Shown piece by piece: positions 8,578-17,831 of a DNA stretch of 64,000 bases (positions within the stretch are counted from its first letter, which is position 1; every line of letters begins with the position of its first letter). The notes beneath the pieces were generated by a model. It did not search any database. It was not told the origin of the DNA and worked only from the letters and a program-made list of their open reading frames with translations. Both the position numbers and the translations under genes were made by a program. The DNA is from Rhodococcus sp. RD6.2 (GTDB lineage: Bacteria; Actinomycetota; Actinomycetes; Mycobacteriales; Mycobacteriaceae). The stretch is taken from contig NZ_CVQP01000011.1 in the NCBI RefSeq assembly GCF_001040705.1, positions 235,707-299,706 on the forward strand. The letters run 5' to 3'.

Positions 8578-10059
8578 GTGTCTGACTCCACCGCCGTGAA
8601 GTACCCCGTGACGACGCGGGCGTTCGGTCTCGCGATCGTCGTCCTCAGCGGAATGCAGCTGATGATGGTCCTCGACGGGACGGTGGCGTCGCTGGCACTG
8701 TCCCGGATCCAGGAGGACCTCGGCCTCAGCGACGCCGGCCGCAACTGGGTCATCACGTCGTACGCACTGACGTTCGGTGGACTGATGTTGCTGGGCGGCC
8801 GCCTCGGCGACGCCTTCGGTCGTAAACGGGTGTTCATCGCAGGTGTCGCGATCTTCACCGTCACCTCGCTGCTGTGCGGACTCGCGTTCAACGAGGCGAC
8901 ACTCGTCGCGGCGCGGGCACTACAGGGCGTCGGCGCCGCGATCGCGTCACCGACCGCGTTGGCGCTCGTCGCGACCACGTTCGCTCCCGGCCCGGTCCGC
9001 AACCAGGCCATCGCGATCTTCGCGGCCATGACCGGTGTCGGATCGGTCACCGGACTGATCGCGGGCGGCGCGCTCACCGAGGTGTCGTGGCGGTGGATCT
9101 TCCTGATCAACGTGCCCATCGGCCTCGTCATCCTCGCGTTCGCGTTCAGTTCGCTGACGGAGACCAACGCCGAACGGCTCAAGCTCGACGTGCCCGGAGC
9201 GATTCTCGCGACACTGGGCTGTACCGCCGTCGTGTTCGGATTCACCGAGGGACCCGAGATGGGCTGGGGGAGTCCGCTCGTGCTCGCCGGGCTGATCGGT
9301 GGTCTCGTGCTGCTCGGTGTGTTCCTGATGGTGGAACGGCGCGCAGAGAACCCCTTGTTGCCGTTCTCCCTGTTCCGCAGCAGAGACCGTGTCGCGACGT
9401 TCATCGCCATCGCCCTCGTCGGCATGGTGATGTTCTCGCTGGCACCGTTCGTCGCGCTGTTCGTGCAGGACGTGCTCGGATACACCCCGCTGCGGGCGGG
9501 CCTGGCGTTCGTGCCGTTCGCGTTCGGGCTCGGTGCTGCCGCGTTCGTCGCGTCGAAACTGGCGGTCCGCGTCGCGCCGCGATGGCTGGTCGCGACCGGC
9601 ACCCTGCTCACCTTCGCCGGCCTCCTGTACGGCTCCACCCTCGACACGTCCACGACCTACATCGCGCACCTGCTCGGGCTGGTGATCGGCGTCGGATTCG
9701 GCGTCGGTTTGGCGGTCGTGCCGCTCCCGTTGTGCGCGATCTCCGGAGTCGGGCCGCACGAGATCGGGCCGCTCGCCGCGATCGCGCAGGTCGCCAATGT
9801 GCTGTTCGGTCCCATCGGTCTCGCGATCGTCGGCGCCATGGCGACGTCGAAGACCCTCTCGCTCGGTGGTGTCTCGGGTGTGCCCGCCGCGGAGATGGAC
9901 GCGGCCCAGCTCGACGCTCTCAGCCAGGGCTACACGTTCGCGTTGCTCGGGTGTGCGATCCTGGCCGCCTTGGCGACGGTGGCCGCACTGTTCATCCGGT
10001 TCACGCCGGAGCAAGTGGCGCAGGCGCAGGCTGCGGAGAAGGCAGCCCAGGAGGCCTAG
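8578..10059 (+). CDS. efpA: EfpA-type MFS drug/lipid exporter
   Basis: A 493-residue major facilitator of the 14-helix DHA2 (QacA) type. It has alternating hydrophobic helices throughout, LDGTVASLALSRIQEDLGLS after helix 1, the loop-2/3 signature GGRLGDAFGRKR, and an antiporter-type segment GVGAAIASPTALALV. It follows cysG exactly as efpA (Rv2846c) does in mycobacteria, where it is an essential inner-membrane transporter. It starts at GTG, 11 nt after cysG, so it is probably cotranscribed. The last codons overlap the convergent hydrolase by 4 nt (10056-10059). Confidence 0.9.
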   Translation: MSDSTAVKYPVTTRAFGLAIVVLSGMQLMMVLDGTVASLALSRIQEDLGLSDAGRNWVITSYALTFGGLMLLGGRLGDAFGRKRVFIAGVAIFTVTSLLCGLAFNEATLVAARALQGVGAAIASPTALALVATTFAPGPVRNQAIAIFAAMTGVGSVTGLIAGGALTEVSWRWIFLINVPIGLVILAFAFSSLTETNAERLKLDVPGAILATLGCTAVVFGFTEGPEMGWGSPLVLAGLIGGLVLLGVFLMVERRAENPLLPFSLFRSRDRVATFIAIALVGMVMFSLAPFVALFVQDVLGYTPLRAGLAFVPFAFGLGAAAFVASKLAVRVAPRWLVATGTLLTFAGLLYGSTLDTSTTYIAHLLGLVIGVGFGVGLAVVPLPLCAISGVGPHEIGPLAAIAQVANVLFGPIGLAIVGAMATSKTLSLGGVSGVPAAEMDAAQLDALSQGYTFALLGCAILAALATVAALFIRFTPEQVAQAQAAEKAAQEA

Positions 10060-10883
10060 GCGGATCCGGCCCAGAATTCGACGAGCACCTTCGTGAGTTC
10101 TGCGGGCTTCTCCTCGTTCGGTGTGTGGGCGGCGCCGGCGATGATCTCGAATCGCACGCCGAGCCGGGACGCGGCGTCGGCCTGGACGTCCACCGGAATG
10201 ACGTCGTGTTCACCCGCGACGACGAGGATCGGCACGCCGGCCGCGGCGAGTTCCTCGACACGGTCGGGCTCGGCACTCATGGACACGGCGATGCCAGCGA
10301 TGTTCGCGGTGCGGGTAACCATGATGCGGTGGTGCAGGAACTCCTTCACCGGCGCCGGGAAGATCTCCTCGAACGCGCCGAACATCGCCTGCCACAGCGC
10401 CTCGTTGCCGCCCGCCCACAGCAGGTCCGGGATCCGGGCCGGGTCCACGGGCATGCCCAGGCTCTGGCCGCTCGGCGGCGAGTCGAGGATCGTGTAGTCC
10501 AGGAAGCGCGCCGGATCGGCGAGGATGGCGGCCCGGGTGACGAGTCCGCCGAAGCTGTGGCCGACGAGGTGCACCTTCTCCGCGGGCGCCACCTTGTCCA
10601 GCACCTCCGCGAGGTCGAGGGCGAACTTGGCCACCGTGTACTCGCCGACCGCATCGCGGCCGTCCGGTCCGTCCGAGTCGTACTGGCCGAGCTGCGAGTA
10701 CGAGATCAGTCGGTACCCGGCGGCGGTCACGTACGGGGCCATCGGCAGGAAGTCCTCGCGGGAGCCGGTGAAGCCGGGGACCATGACGACGGTTCCCAGC
10801 ACGTCCGTACCCGCGTCGGGAACCGCCTCGAAGAAGGACAGTTCGCCGCGTGAGATCGCGAGTCGGGACAGGGTGACGGTCAT
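10056..10883 (-). CDS. Alpha/beta hydrolase
   Basis: A 275-residue alpha/beta hydrolase fold enzyme without signal peptide. It has PGFTGSREDF (oxyanion loop, around residues 36-45), the nucleophile elbow GHSFGG with Ser110, an acidic candidate in AGEHDVIPVD and the late His253 in AGAAHTPNEEKP, a complete Ser-Asp-His set. The sequence resembles esterase/lipase or haloperoxidase-like members, and the substrate is unknown. It is convergent with efpA, sharing four bases at the 3' ends, and divergent from hen1, so the 130-bp gap at 10884-11012 must hold two promoters. Confidence 0.82.
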   Translation of the reverse strand: MTVTLSRLAISRGELSFFEAVPDAGTDVLGTVVMVPGFTGSREDFLPMAPYVTAAGYRLISYSQLGQYDSDGPDGRDAVGEYTVAKFALDLAEVLDKVAPAEKVHLVGHSFGGLVTRAAILADPARFLDYTILDSPPSGQSLGMPVDPARIPDLLWAGGNEALWQAMFGAFEEIFPAPVKEFLHHRIMVTRTANIAGIAVSMSAEPDRVEELAAAGVPILVVAGEHDVIPVDVQADAASRLGVRFEIIAGAAHTPNEEKPAELTKVLVEFWAGSA

Positions 10884-11012
10884 GTGCTCTCCTGGTGCCG
10901 GGTGATCGACAGGCTACGTCGCCATTCGGCGAGCCACCGGCCGCCACGCCCGGTAGCCGCCACGCATGTAAATGCCTCGCCGAACAACCTCGTCACAAGT
11001 ACCGTCCGATCG

Positions 11013-12407
11013 GTGCACCTCTCACTGACCGCAACGGCGTCCGCCGACTTCCCGGACGCCTCGGACCTCGGCCACCTCCTGCACAAGCACCCCGACCGGG
11101 TGCAGACCTTCGATCTGTCGGTGGGCACCGCGACCGTCGTGTACCCCGAGGTGTCGACGTCCCGGTGCACGGTGACGTTGCTGCTCGACGTCGATCCGGT
11201 GGAGATGGCGCGCGGCTCGTTCCGTGGTGGCGCCGACGGGTTCGCGCTGGGCCAGTACGTCAACGACCGCCCGTACGCGGCGTCGTCGATGCTTGCGGTC
11301 GCGATCTCGCGGGTGTTCAAGTCGGCTCTCGCCGGGACGCTGACGTCCCGGCCGGAGCTTCCCGGAACCCCGGTCTCCCTGACCGTCGAGGTGCCGGTGA
11401 CGCCCGCCCGCGGCGGAGCCGACCTGCCCGCCCGGCTGTTCGGTCCACTCGGGTGGACGGTGACATCGATGCCCGTGCCGCTGGACGAGACGGTCCCACG
11501 GTGGGGCGACTCGGACTACGTGCGCCTGACCCTGGACGGAACGCTCACCGTGTCGGAGGCGCTGCGCCACCTCTACGTGCTGCTTCCGGTGCTCGACGAC
11601 GTCAAGCACTACTGGGTAGGCGACGCCGAGGCGGACAAGCTGGTGCGGATGGCGGGCGAGTGGCTCGCCGACCACCCCGAGCACGAGCTGATCGCCGCCC
11701 GCTACCTGGCGCACCGGCGTGAATTGGTGGCGTCGGTGGCCGATCGGCTCGCCGACGGCGCCGCGGCTCCGGCCGGCGAACCGCGGGTCGCGAGCGCGGG
11801 TCTTGCTCGACTGCGCCAGGAGGCGGTCCTGGCGACGCTGGAGGACCTCGGCGTTGCCCGCGTGGTCGACGTGGGCTGCGGTGAGGGCAAGCTGCTGCGG
11901 GAGCTGCTCGCCCGGCCGGCCTTCACCGAGATCGTCGGCGTCGACGTCGGAGACATGGCGCTGCGCAGGGCCGAACGCCGGCTCGGACTCGCCGAACTGC
12001 CCGACCGCCAACGGGCACGGATCTCGGTGCTGCAGTCGTCGGTGACCTACCGGGACGCGCGCCTGCGCGGCTTCGACGCGGCCGTGCTGATGGAGGTCGT
12101 CGAGCATGTCGACGAGGACCGCCTACCCGCGCTGGTTCGCTCGGTGTTCGCCGACATGCGGCCGCGGTTCGCACTGGTGACCACTCCCAACGCCGAATAC
12201 AACGTGCTGTACCCGAATCTCGAAACCGGCATGTTCCGCCATCCGGATCACCGGTTCGAGTTCACCCGAACACAATTCGAGGCCTGGGCCACCGACGTCG
12301 GTGAGGCGCACGGCTACGACGTCCGGTGCACCGGGATCGGCGATCTCGATGCGATCCACGGTGCGCCGACCCAGATGGCCGTTTTCACACGAAGGGAGGA
12401 GGCGTAG
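11013..12407 (+). CDS. hen1: Bacterial Hen1, RNA 3'-terminal ribose 2'-O-methyltransferase
   Basis: A 464-residue protein matching bacterial Hen1. The N-terminal domain opens with the family block DLGHLLHKHPDRVQTFDLSVG. The C-terminal methyltransferase has the SAM motif DVGCGEG (286-292), the metal-ligand cluster Glu361, Glu364 and His365 (MEVVEH), and a later ligand, probably His413, in RHPDHRFEFTR. Hen1 methylates the 2'-OH of the 3' end produced at a ribotoxin break before Pnkp seals it, protecting the repaired RNA from a second cut. I chose GTG 11013 because the conserved N-terminus starts there; a longer frame runs into the promoter. Its stop directly abuts the pnkp ATG. Confidence 0.93.
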   Translation: MHLSLTATASADFPDASDLGHLLHKHPDRVQTFDLSVGTATVVYPEVSTSRCTVTLLLDVDPVEMARGSFRGGADGFALGQYVNDRPYAASSMLAVAISRVFKSALAGTLTSRPELPGTPVSLTVEVPVTPARGGADLPARLFGPLGWTVTSMPVPLDETVPRWGDSDYVRLTLDGTLTVSEALRHLYVLLPVLDDVKHYWVGDAEADKLVRMAGEWLADHPEHELIAARYLAHRRELVASVADRLADGAAAPAGEPRVASAGLARLRQEAVLATLEDLGVARVVDVGCGEGKLLRELLARPAFTEIVGVDVGDMALRRAERRLGLAELPDRQRARISVLQSSVTYRDARLRGFDAAVLMEVVEHVDEDRLPALVRSVFADMRPRFALVTTPNAEYNVLYPNLETGMFRHPDHRFEFTRTQFEAWATDVGEAHGYDVRCTGIGDLDAIHGAPTQMAVFTRREEA

Positions 12408-14945
12408 ATGAGCGACACGGAAGTGCTCGAGATCCCGGCAGCGTCGCTGGTCGTCCTCGTCGGCATCAGCGGATCCGGCAAGTCGACATTCGCCGCCCGG
12501 CACTTCGGGCCCTACGAGGTGATCTCGAGTGATCACTGCCGAGGCCTGGTCAGCGACGACCCCAACTCGCAGGCGGCGACGGCCGACGCGTTCGAGGTGC
12601 TCGAGTTCATCGCGTCCACCCGGCTACGTGCGGGCAGGCTGACCGTCGTCGACGCGACGAGCGTGCAGCCCGCGGCGCGGCGCACACTGGTCGATCTGGC
12701 CCGCTCGCAGGACATGCTCGCGGTGGCGGTCGTGCTGAACGTCCCCGAGTCGGTGTGCGCGGAGCGCAACGCCGCGCGCGGGGAGCGGGCGTTCGACCGG
12801 GCCGTCCTGCGGCGTCAGCACCAGCAGCTCACCCGGTCCATGCGCGGGCTTACCCGCGAGGGCTTCCAGGTCGTGCACGTCCTGGACGGCGTCGACGCGG
12901 TGGAGCAGGCGCGGATCCTGCGGCGACCGCTGCGGAGCGACCGCCGCGACCTGCGGGGCCCGTTCGACGTCGTCGGCGACATCCACGGCTGCCTCGGTGA
13001 ACTCGAAACCCTGCTGACGACACTCGGTTACGACATCGTCCGGGACGAGTCGGGTCGCTCGGTGGATGCGCGTCCGCCGGAGGGGCGGACGGCACTGTTC
13101 CTCGGCGACTACGTGGACCGGGGTCCCGACGCTCCGGGCGTGCTGCGTCTGGTGATGGGCATGGTCGCCGCGGGTCACGCACTGGCCCTTCCGGGCAACC
13201 ACGAGAACAAGCTGGTCAAGGCGCTGCGCGGGCGGAAGGTCGCCGCCACACACGGCCTCGATCGGACCCTCGAACAACTCGGGAACGAGACCGAGGAGTT
13301 CCGCCGCGAGGTGGCGCAGTTCTGCGACGGGCTCGTCGCGCACCTCGTGCTCGACGAGGGACGGCTCGTGGTGGCACACGCGGGCCTCAAGCAGGAGTAC
13401 CACAACCGGGCGTCGGGCCGGGTGCGCAGTTTCGCCCTGTACGGCGAAACCACCGGTGAGACGGACGAGTTCGGGCTTCCCGTTCGCTATCCGTGGGCCG
13501 AGGAGTACCGCGGTGACGCGATGGTGCTCTACGGGCACACACCGGTGCCCGAGGTGCGGTGGGTCAACAACACCGCCTGCCTGGACACCGGGTGCGTCTT
13601 CGGCGGCGCGCTCACCGCGCTGCGCTATCCGGAACGGGAGGTCGTTTCGGTTCCCGCGCAGCGGGAGTGGTACCCGCCGATCCGGCCGCTGCACGTCTCC
13701 GACACCGATCCGCAGGCGCTCGACATCGCGGACATCATGGAAGTCGGGGGAGTGGAGACGTCGCTGCGCGGGCGGGTCACGGTGCGCCCGGAGAACGCGG
13801 CGGGGGCGCTCGAGGTGATGAGCCGCTGGGCGGTGACGCCGCAGTGGCTGACGTACCTGCCCCCGACCATGTCGCCGTGCCCGACCTCCTCGCTGCCGGG
13901 CCTGCTCGAGCACCCGACCGAGGCCTTCGCTGCGTACCGGAAAGCGAAGGTGGACAGTGTGATCTGCGAGGAGAAGCACATGGGGTCGCGGGCCGTCGCG
14001 CTCGTGTGCCGCGACGCCGCCGTCGCCGCCGAGCGGTTCGGAGTCCGGGACGGTCTCTCCGGAATGGTGCACACCCGCACCGGCAGGCGCATGTTCGACG
14101 CGGAGCAGACCGAGCGCCTGGTCTCGATGATCGCCGGCGCGGTTACGGCGGCCGGGCTGTGGGACGAACTCGGCACCGACTGGCTGCTGCTGGACGCGGA
14201 GCTGCTGCCCTGGTCGGCGAAGTCGGAGGGGCTGCTGCGGTCGCAGTACGCAGCGGTGGGGGCGGCGGCCCGCGCCGACCTGTCGGCCAGGGAACGAGTT
14301 CTGGAAGCCGCGGCCGCTCGCGGCCTCGATGTCGCCGCGCTGCGGGAGAGTGCCCGGTCCCGAGCGGACGACGTGGCGCGCTACGTCGGCGCATACCGGC
14401 GCTACGTCTGGCCGACCGAGGGACTGAGCGGGGTGCAGATCGCCCCGTTCCAGCTGCTCGCCACCGAGGGAACCGGATACGCCGACCGCGATCACGGCTG
14501 GCATCTCGCGGTCGCGGACCGGCTGGTCGAGGTGGCGCCGGACCTGTTCCGGACAACCCGGCGGATCGGCGTCGACACGTCCTCCCCGGAGTCCGAGGCG
14601 GCCGGCGTCGCATGGTGGGAGGAACTCACCGCGGCAGGCGGCGAGGGGATGGTGGTCAAGCCGTTCGACAACCTGCGGCCCGGATCACGCGTGCAGCCCG
14701 GCATCAAGGTGCGGGGCCGGGAGTACCTGCGGCTGATCTACGGTCCGCACTACACCGAGCCGGAGAACCTCGAACGACTCCGGAACCGGAGCCTCGGTCA
14801 CAAGCAGTCGATGGCGCTGCGCGAGTACGCACTCGGCCTCGAGGCTCTCGACCGGCTGGTGAAGAAGGATCCGCTGTGGCGGATCCACCAGGCGGTGTTC
14901 GCGGTCCTCGCGTTGGAGTCCGAGCCGGTCGACCCCCGTCTGTAG
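12408..14945 (+). CDS. pnkp: Pnkp, polynucleotide kinase-phosphatase-ligase
   Basis: An 845-residue three-domain RNA-repair enzyme. The N-terminal kinase has the P-loop GISGSGKST (19-27). The central binuclear metallophosphatase has GDIHG (190-194), GDYVDRG (from 233) and GNHEN (near 263). The C-terminal adenylyltransferase/ligase domain has motif I EEKHMGSR with candidate AMP-accepting Lys523 and a late EGMVVKPF motif. It removes the 2',3'-cyclic phosphate, phosphorylates the 5'-OH and ligates in complex with Hen1. All catalytic motifs I looked for are intact and the length is normal for the family. It is contiguous with hen1 with no gap, so the two form one operon. Confidence 0.95.
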   Translation: MSDTEVLEIPAASLVVLVGISGSGKSTFAARHFGPYEVISSDHCRGLVSDDPNSQAATADAFEVLEFIASTRLRAGRLTVVDATSVQPAARRTLVDLARSQDMLAVAVVLNVPESVCAERNAARGERAFDRAVLRRQHQQLTRSMRGLTREGFQVVHVLDGVDAVEQARILRRPLRSDRRDLRGPFDVVGDIHGCLGELETLLTTLGYDIVRDESGRSVDARPPEGRTALFLGDYVDRGPDAPGVLRLVMGMVAAGHALALPGNHENKLVKALRGRKVAATHGLDRTLEQLGNETEEFRREVAQFCDGLVAHLVLDEGRLVVAHAGLKQEYHNRASGRVRSFALYGETTGETDEFGLPVRYPWAEEYRGDAMVLYGHTPVPEVRWVNNTACLDTGCVFGGALTALRYPEREVVSVPAQREWYPPIRPLHVSDTDPQALDIADIMEVGGVETSLRGRVTVRPENAAGALEVMSRWAVTPQWLTYLPPTMSPCPTSSLPGLLEHPTEAFAAYRKAKVDSVICEEKHMGSRAVALVCRDAAVAAERFGVRDGLSGMVHTRTGRRMFDAEQTERLVSMIAGAVTAAGLWDELGTDWLLLDAELLPWSAKSEGLLRSQYAAVGAAARADLSARERVLEAAAARGLDVAALRESARSRADDVARYVGAYRRYVWPTEGLSGVQIAPFQLLATEGTGYADRDHGWHLAVADRLVEVAPDLFRTTRRIGVDTSSPESEAAGVAWWEELTAAGGEGMVVKPFDNLRPGSRVQPGIKVRGREYLRLIYGPHYTEPENLERLRNRSLGHKQSMALREYALGLEALDRLVKKDPLWRIHQAVFAVLALESEPVDPRL

Positions 14946-14980
14946 GGGCGCCGGGTTCCGCTTTCGGCGCCCGGACGGGC

Positions 14981-15003
14981 GGCCTCCCGGCGAGCGGGAG
15001 GCC
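14981..15003 (+). terminator. Hairpin downstream of pnkp
   Basis: A perfect 9-bp stem, GGCCTCCCG and CGGGAGGCC around GCGAG, lies 36 nt after the pnkp stop. A second, smaller GGCGCC pair sits just upstream. There is no U-tract, which is usual for terminator-like hairpins in high-GC actinobacteria. It probably ends the hen1-pnkp transcript. Confidence 0.6.
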
Positions 15004-15106
15004 GGGGGCTTCGCAGGCTGCCCGGTGGGGCGGGCCTCTCGACTTGATCTCCCGCACAACGGGAGACGGTGATCCGTGGTCACCTTCGCAAACCTAGCGT
15101 GAGTGA

Positions 15107-15454
15107 ATGGCCGACCAGAGGATCCACATAGTCGATCGGGTGACGACCGAACCGGGGCGCGGGCGCGCCTTCGCCGACGCGTACCTGTCGGACTATGTGC
15201 CGCAGGCCGTCCGGACCGGGATGACACTCGACCGGGTGTTGGTGAGTCCGCCGGTGTGGTTGGAGGACGACGGAAACACGGTGACCGCGATCTGGACGGT
15301 CTCCGGACACGAGCAGTGGTGGCAGACCGCGATCGCCCGCCGGTTCGACGCCGGCTTCGCCGACTTCTGGGATCGCGTCGAACCGATGGTGGCGCAGCGT
15401 TCGCGCTCGATGGCGGCCACGGCGGAGAGTGTGGAGGACCTGTGCCGTGTTTAG
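15107..15454 (+). CDS. Small Dabb/ferredoxin-like-fold protein, unknown function
   Basis: A 115-residue cytoplasmic protein not assigned to a named family. It starts MADQRIHIVDRVTTEPGRGRAFADAYLSDYVPQA and has an alternating pattern with WTVSGHEQWWQTAIARRFDAGFADFWDRV. That layout suggests a dimeric alpha+beta barrel (ABM/NIPSNAP-like) fold, an inference from pattern rather than a motif match. Its stop overlaps the start of the next gene by 8 bp, and that gene's N-terminal part has the same kind of domain, so the two proteins probably work together. Confidence 0.7.
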   Translation: MADQRIHIVDRVTTEPGRGRAFADAYLSDYVPQAVRTGMTLDRVLVSPPVWLEDDGNTVTAIWTVSGHEQWWQTAIARRFDAGFADFWDRVEPMVAQRSRSMAATAESVEDLCRV

Positions 15455-17108
15455 CGTGACCCGTCTCGTTCACCTGACCGACCCGAGCGATGCGGCCGCG
15501 GTGGAGGCCGTCGTCCACCGGATCCGCGCCGGCGTGGATGCGACACCCCACCGGTATGCCGTGGTGCAGCCGACGCTCGACGGCGCCCGCAACGGCGGCG
15601 ACGTCCTCGTCCACCTCCGCTTCACGACGCAGTGGGAGTGGGAGAGCTGTCGGTCGGCCGTCGAGTCCGCAACCGCAGGACCGGACGTGCGGCACGTCGA
15701 TGGCGCCGACTATCTCCCCGGCAGCGGGCGGGAGTCGTGGAGCGGGTCACGCACCGGCGGTGCGGCTCCCACGGTGTACCGCACACTGCTCCTGCGCGTC
15801 GACGCCGCCGCGGCGCGGGACGTCGTGGAGCGGTTCGAGCGGGAGATGCTCAGCATGCCGCAGCACGTGACGTCCATGCTGTCGTGGCAGCTGAGCCATG
15901 TGACCGCCGCGACCGGTGCCAGCGACTGGACCCACGTCTGGGAGCAGTCCTTCACCGATGTCGACGGCCTGCTCGGTCAGTACATGGCCCACCCCGTGCA
16001 CTGGGGCTACGTCGACAAGTGGTTCGACCCGGAGAGTGTCGAGTACATCGTCAAGGACCGTGTCTGCCACAGCTTTTGCGCTCTACCCAGTCAGAATCCG
16101 CCCAACCCGAAGGAGAACGGCGTGCGCCGATCCGACCTGCATCCCGACGTCGAGGCGATGCTCGCCGCACTGGAGTCCGGGTTCCCGGACGTGACGGCGT
16201 ACCCCGCCGCCGAACTGCGGGAGATCATCGCCTCGCGGCGTGCGCCGTTGGCCCGGACGCCCGACATGCGGATGGCGCGGGACGTGGTGATCGACGGACC
16301 GGGTGGCGACCTGACGTTGCGGGTGTACGTCCCGCACGGCGACCCCGTGTCCCGCCCGGTGATCGTGTTCGCCCACGGCGGCGGTTTCGTGTTCTGTGAC
16401 CTCGACAGCCACGACGAGTTCTGCCGGTCGATGGCAGAGGCCATCGACGCCGTCGTCGTCGCGGTGGACTACCGGCTGGCGCCGGAGCATCCGGCACCGG
16501 CGGCGATGGAGGACGTGTACGCGGCGGTGTGCTGGACCGTGGCCAACGCCGCGACCTACGGGGGAGACCCGACACGGGTTGCGATCGCGGGTGACAGCGC
16601 AGGAGGCAACCTTTCGGCGACGGTCTCGGTGGCGGCGCGGGAACGTGGTGGCCCGACGATCGCGGCGCAGATCCTGCTTTACCCGGTGATCGAGGATGAC
16701 TTCGAGACGGAGTCGTATCAGCGGTACGGCGTCGGTTACTACAACACCACGAAGGCGATGCGCTGGTACTGGGAGCAGTACGCGCCACACGGCCGGGACA
16801 GTGAACTCGTCATCCCGACCCGCGCGACGACACTCGCGGGACTGCCGCCGGCGGTGGTGGTCACCGCGGAACTGGACCCGCCGTGCTCTGAGGGCGAGGC
16901 GTACGCGCGGCGGCTCGCCGCGGATGGAGTTCCGATGATCGAGCGCCGCTTCGACGGCCTGTTCCACGGATTCCTCACCTTCCCGCAGCTGTCGCTGACC
17001 GGGCCGGCCAGGCAGGAGGTGTGGCAGCTGATCCGCCGGGTCCTCGACCCCGGCTTCGGCGAGTCCGACACCGGGCACGTGCCCGCGCACGCGACGATCG
17101 AGCCATGA
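15447..17108 (+). CDS. Dabb-like domain fused to HSL-family alpha/beta hydrolase
   Basis: A 553-residue fusion. Residues 1 to about 220 form an alpha+beta barrel-like region (two repeats, MTRLVHLTDPS... and VYRTLLLRVDA...HVTSMLSWQLSHV). The rest is a hormone-sensitive-lipase family hydrolase with HGGGF, YRLAPEHP, GDSAGG (nucleophile Ser) and late DGLFHGF (His). GTG 15447 follows GGAGGA by 8 nt. The fusion is odd: an in-frame GTG at 16122, preceded by AAGGAG, would begin a 328-residue hydrolase of normal family length, so the frame may be a recent fusion or may yield two products. The role is probably esterase, possibly on a polyketide- or terpene-like ester. Confidence 0.78.
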   Translation: MFSVTRLVHLTDPSDAAAVEAVVHRIRAGVDATPHRYAVVQPTLDGARNGGDVLVHLRFTTQWEWESCRSAVESATAGPDVRHVDGADYLPGSGRESWSGSRTGGAAPTVYRTLLLRVDAAAARDVVERFEREMLSMPQHVTSMLSWQLSHVTAATGASDWTHVWEQSFTDVDGLLGQYMAHPVHWGYVDKWFDPESVEYIVKDRVCHSFCALPSQNPPNPKENGVRRSDLHPDVEAMLAALESGFPDVTAYPAAELREIIASRRAPLARTPDMRMARDVVIDGPGGDLTLRVYVPHGDPVSRPVIVFAHGGGFVFCDLDSHDEFCRSMAEAIDAVVVAVDYRLAPEHPAPAAMEDVYAAVCWTVANAATYGGDPTRVAIAGDSAGGNLSATVSVAARERGGPTIAAQILLYPVIEDDFETESYQRYGVGYYNTTKAMRWYWEQYAPHGRDSELVIPTRATTLAGLPPAVVVTAELDPPCSEGEAYARRLAADGVPMIERRFDGLFHGFLTFPQLSLTGPARQEVWQLIRRVLDPGFGESDTGHVPAHATIEP

Positions 17109-17112
17109 CGAC

Positions 17113-17152
17113 CCGCCCTACCGCCACCCGCATGCGGGTGGCGGTAGGGCGG
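17113..17152. terminator. Bidirectional terminator, 40-nt perfect palindrome
   Basis: A loopless palindrome of 20 + 20 nt centred on GCATGC lies between the convergent hydrolase (stop 17108) and XRE regulator (stop 17194). In RNA the centre would open to a small loop. Its position suits termination of both transcripts. Confidence 0.75.
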
Positions 17153-17193
17153 CAGCGGGCGCGGTCACCGGGGCCTGCATGAGGGGTGACGAA

Positions 17194-17784
17194 TCAGTTC
17201 CGGGTCTGGTTGTCAGCGGGCTGGAGGTGGGCTCGCTGGCCATCGCGGTCGAGGATCGACAGGATCTCCGTCGGACCGCCGTACGCGGTGAACGCGTGCG
17301 GCGTCATCGTGGAGAACTGGGCTGCCTGGCCCGCCTCAACGCGGATCGTGCGGTCGCCGAGCTGAAGCCTCACGGTCCCGGACAACACCGTGAACCACTC
17401 GTGGCCGGGATGGACGCCGAGCCGGTCGGCGGCTATCGGCGTCTCGTCGGTGATGCGCATCTTGGCGACGGTGACGCCCGGCAGGCTCCCCTCCCGGGAC
17501 AGCAGCCACGTCGTGATGCCGTGATGGCGCTGGGGCTCGGGCCGGATCACGACGTCCTCGTCGCTGGGGGACTCGACGAGTTGGTCGAGGGTGGTGTCGA
17601 GTGCGCGCGCGATCGGCACGAGCTGATCGAGTGCGATCCGGCGGTGGCCCGTCTCGATGCGGCTGAGGGTGGACGGGCTGAGGTGGCAGCGAGCGGCGAG
17701 CGCGTCGAGGGACCAGCCGCGGGCCAGGCGGAGGCTGCGGATGCGCTGGCGGATGACGTTCTCGAGGCCAGGTTCTTGCGTCAT
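17194..17784 (-). CDS. XRE-cupin transcriptional regulator
   Basis: A 196-residue regulator. The helix-turn-helix is at about residues 10-65 (IRSLRLARGWSLDALAARC then HLSPSTLSRIETGHR). A C-terminal cupin has HPGHEWFTVLSGTVRLQLGD and a later HAFTAYG, containing the His/Glu positions that often bind a metal or small ligand. It is divergent from the His-rich methyltransferase across only 47 bp, so it very likely controls that gene and itself. ATG 17784 was chosen; a frame extension to 17811 enters the shared promoter. Confidence 0.88.
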   Translation of the reverse strand: MTQEPGLENVIRQRIRSLRLARGWSLDALAARCHLSPSTLSRIETGHRRIALDQLVPIARALDTTLDQLVESPSDEDVVIRPEPQRHHGITTWLLSREGSLPGVTVAKMRITDETPIAADRLGVHPGHEWFTVLSGTVRLQLGDRTIRVEAGQAAQFSTMTPHAFTAYGGPTEILSILDRDGQRAHLQPADNQTRN

Positions 17785-17831
17785 GAGCAAGAGTGTATGC
17801 GCGCTTGGCACACCCGCGCTAGCGTGGAGTC

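Noticed and set aside
8874..10853. 659-codon plus-strand frame over efpA and the next hydrolase
   Set aside because: It crosses the stop of efpA in another frame and is Arg/Gly-rich; efpA explains the DNA.
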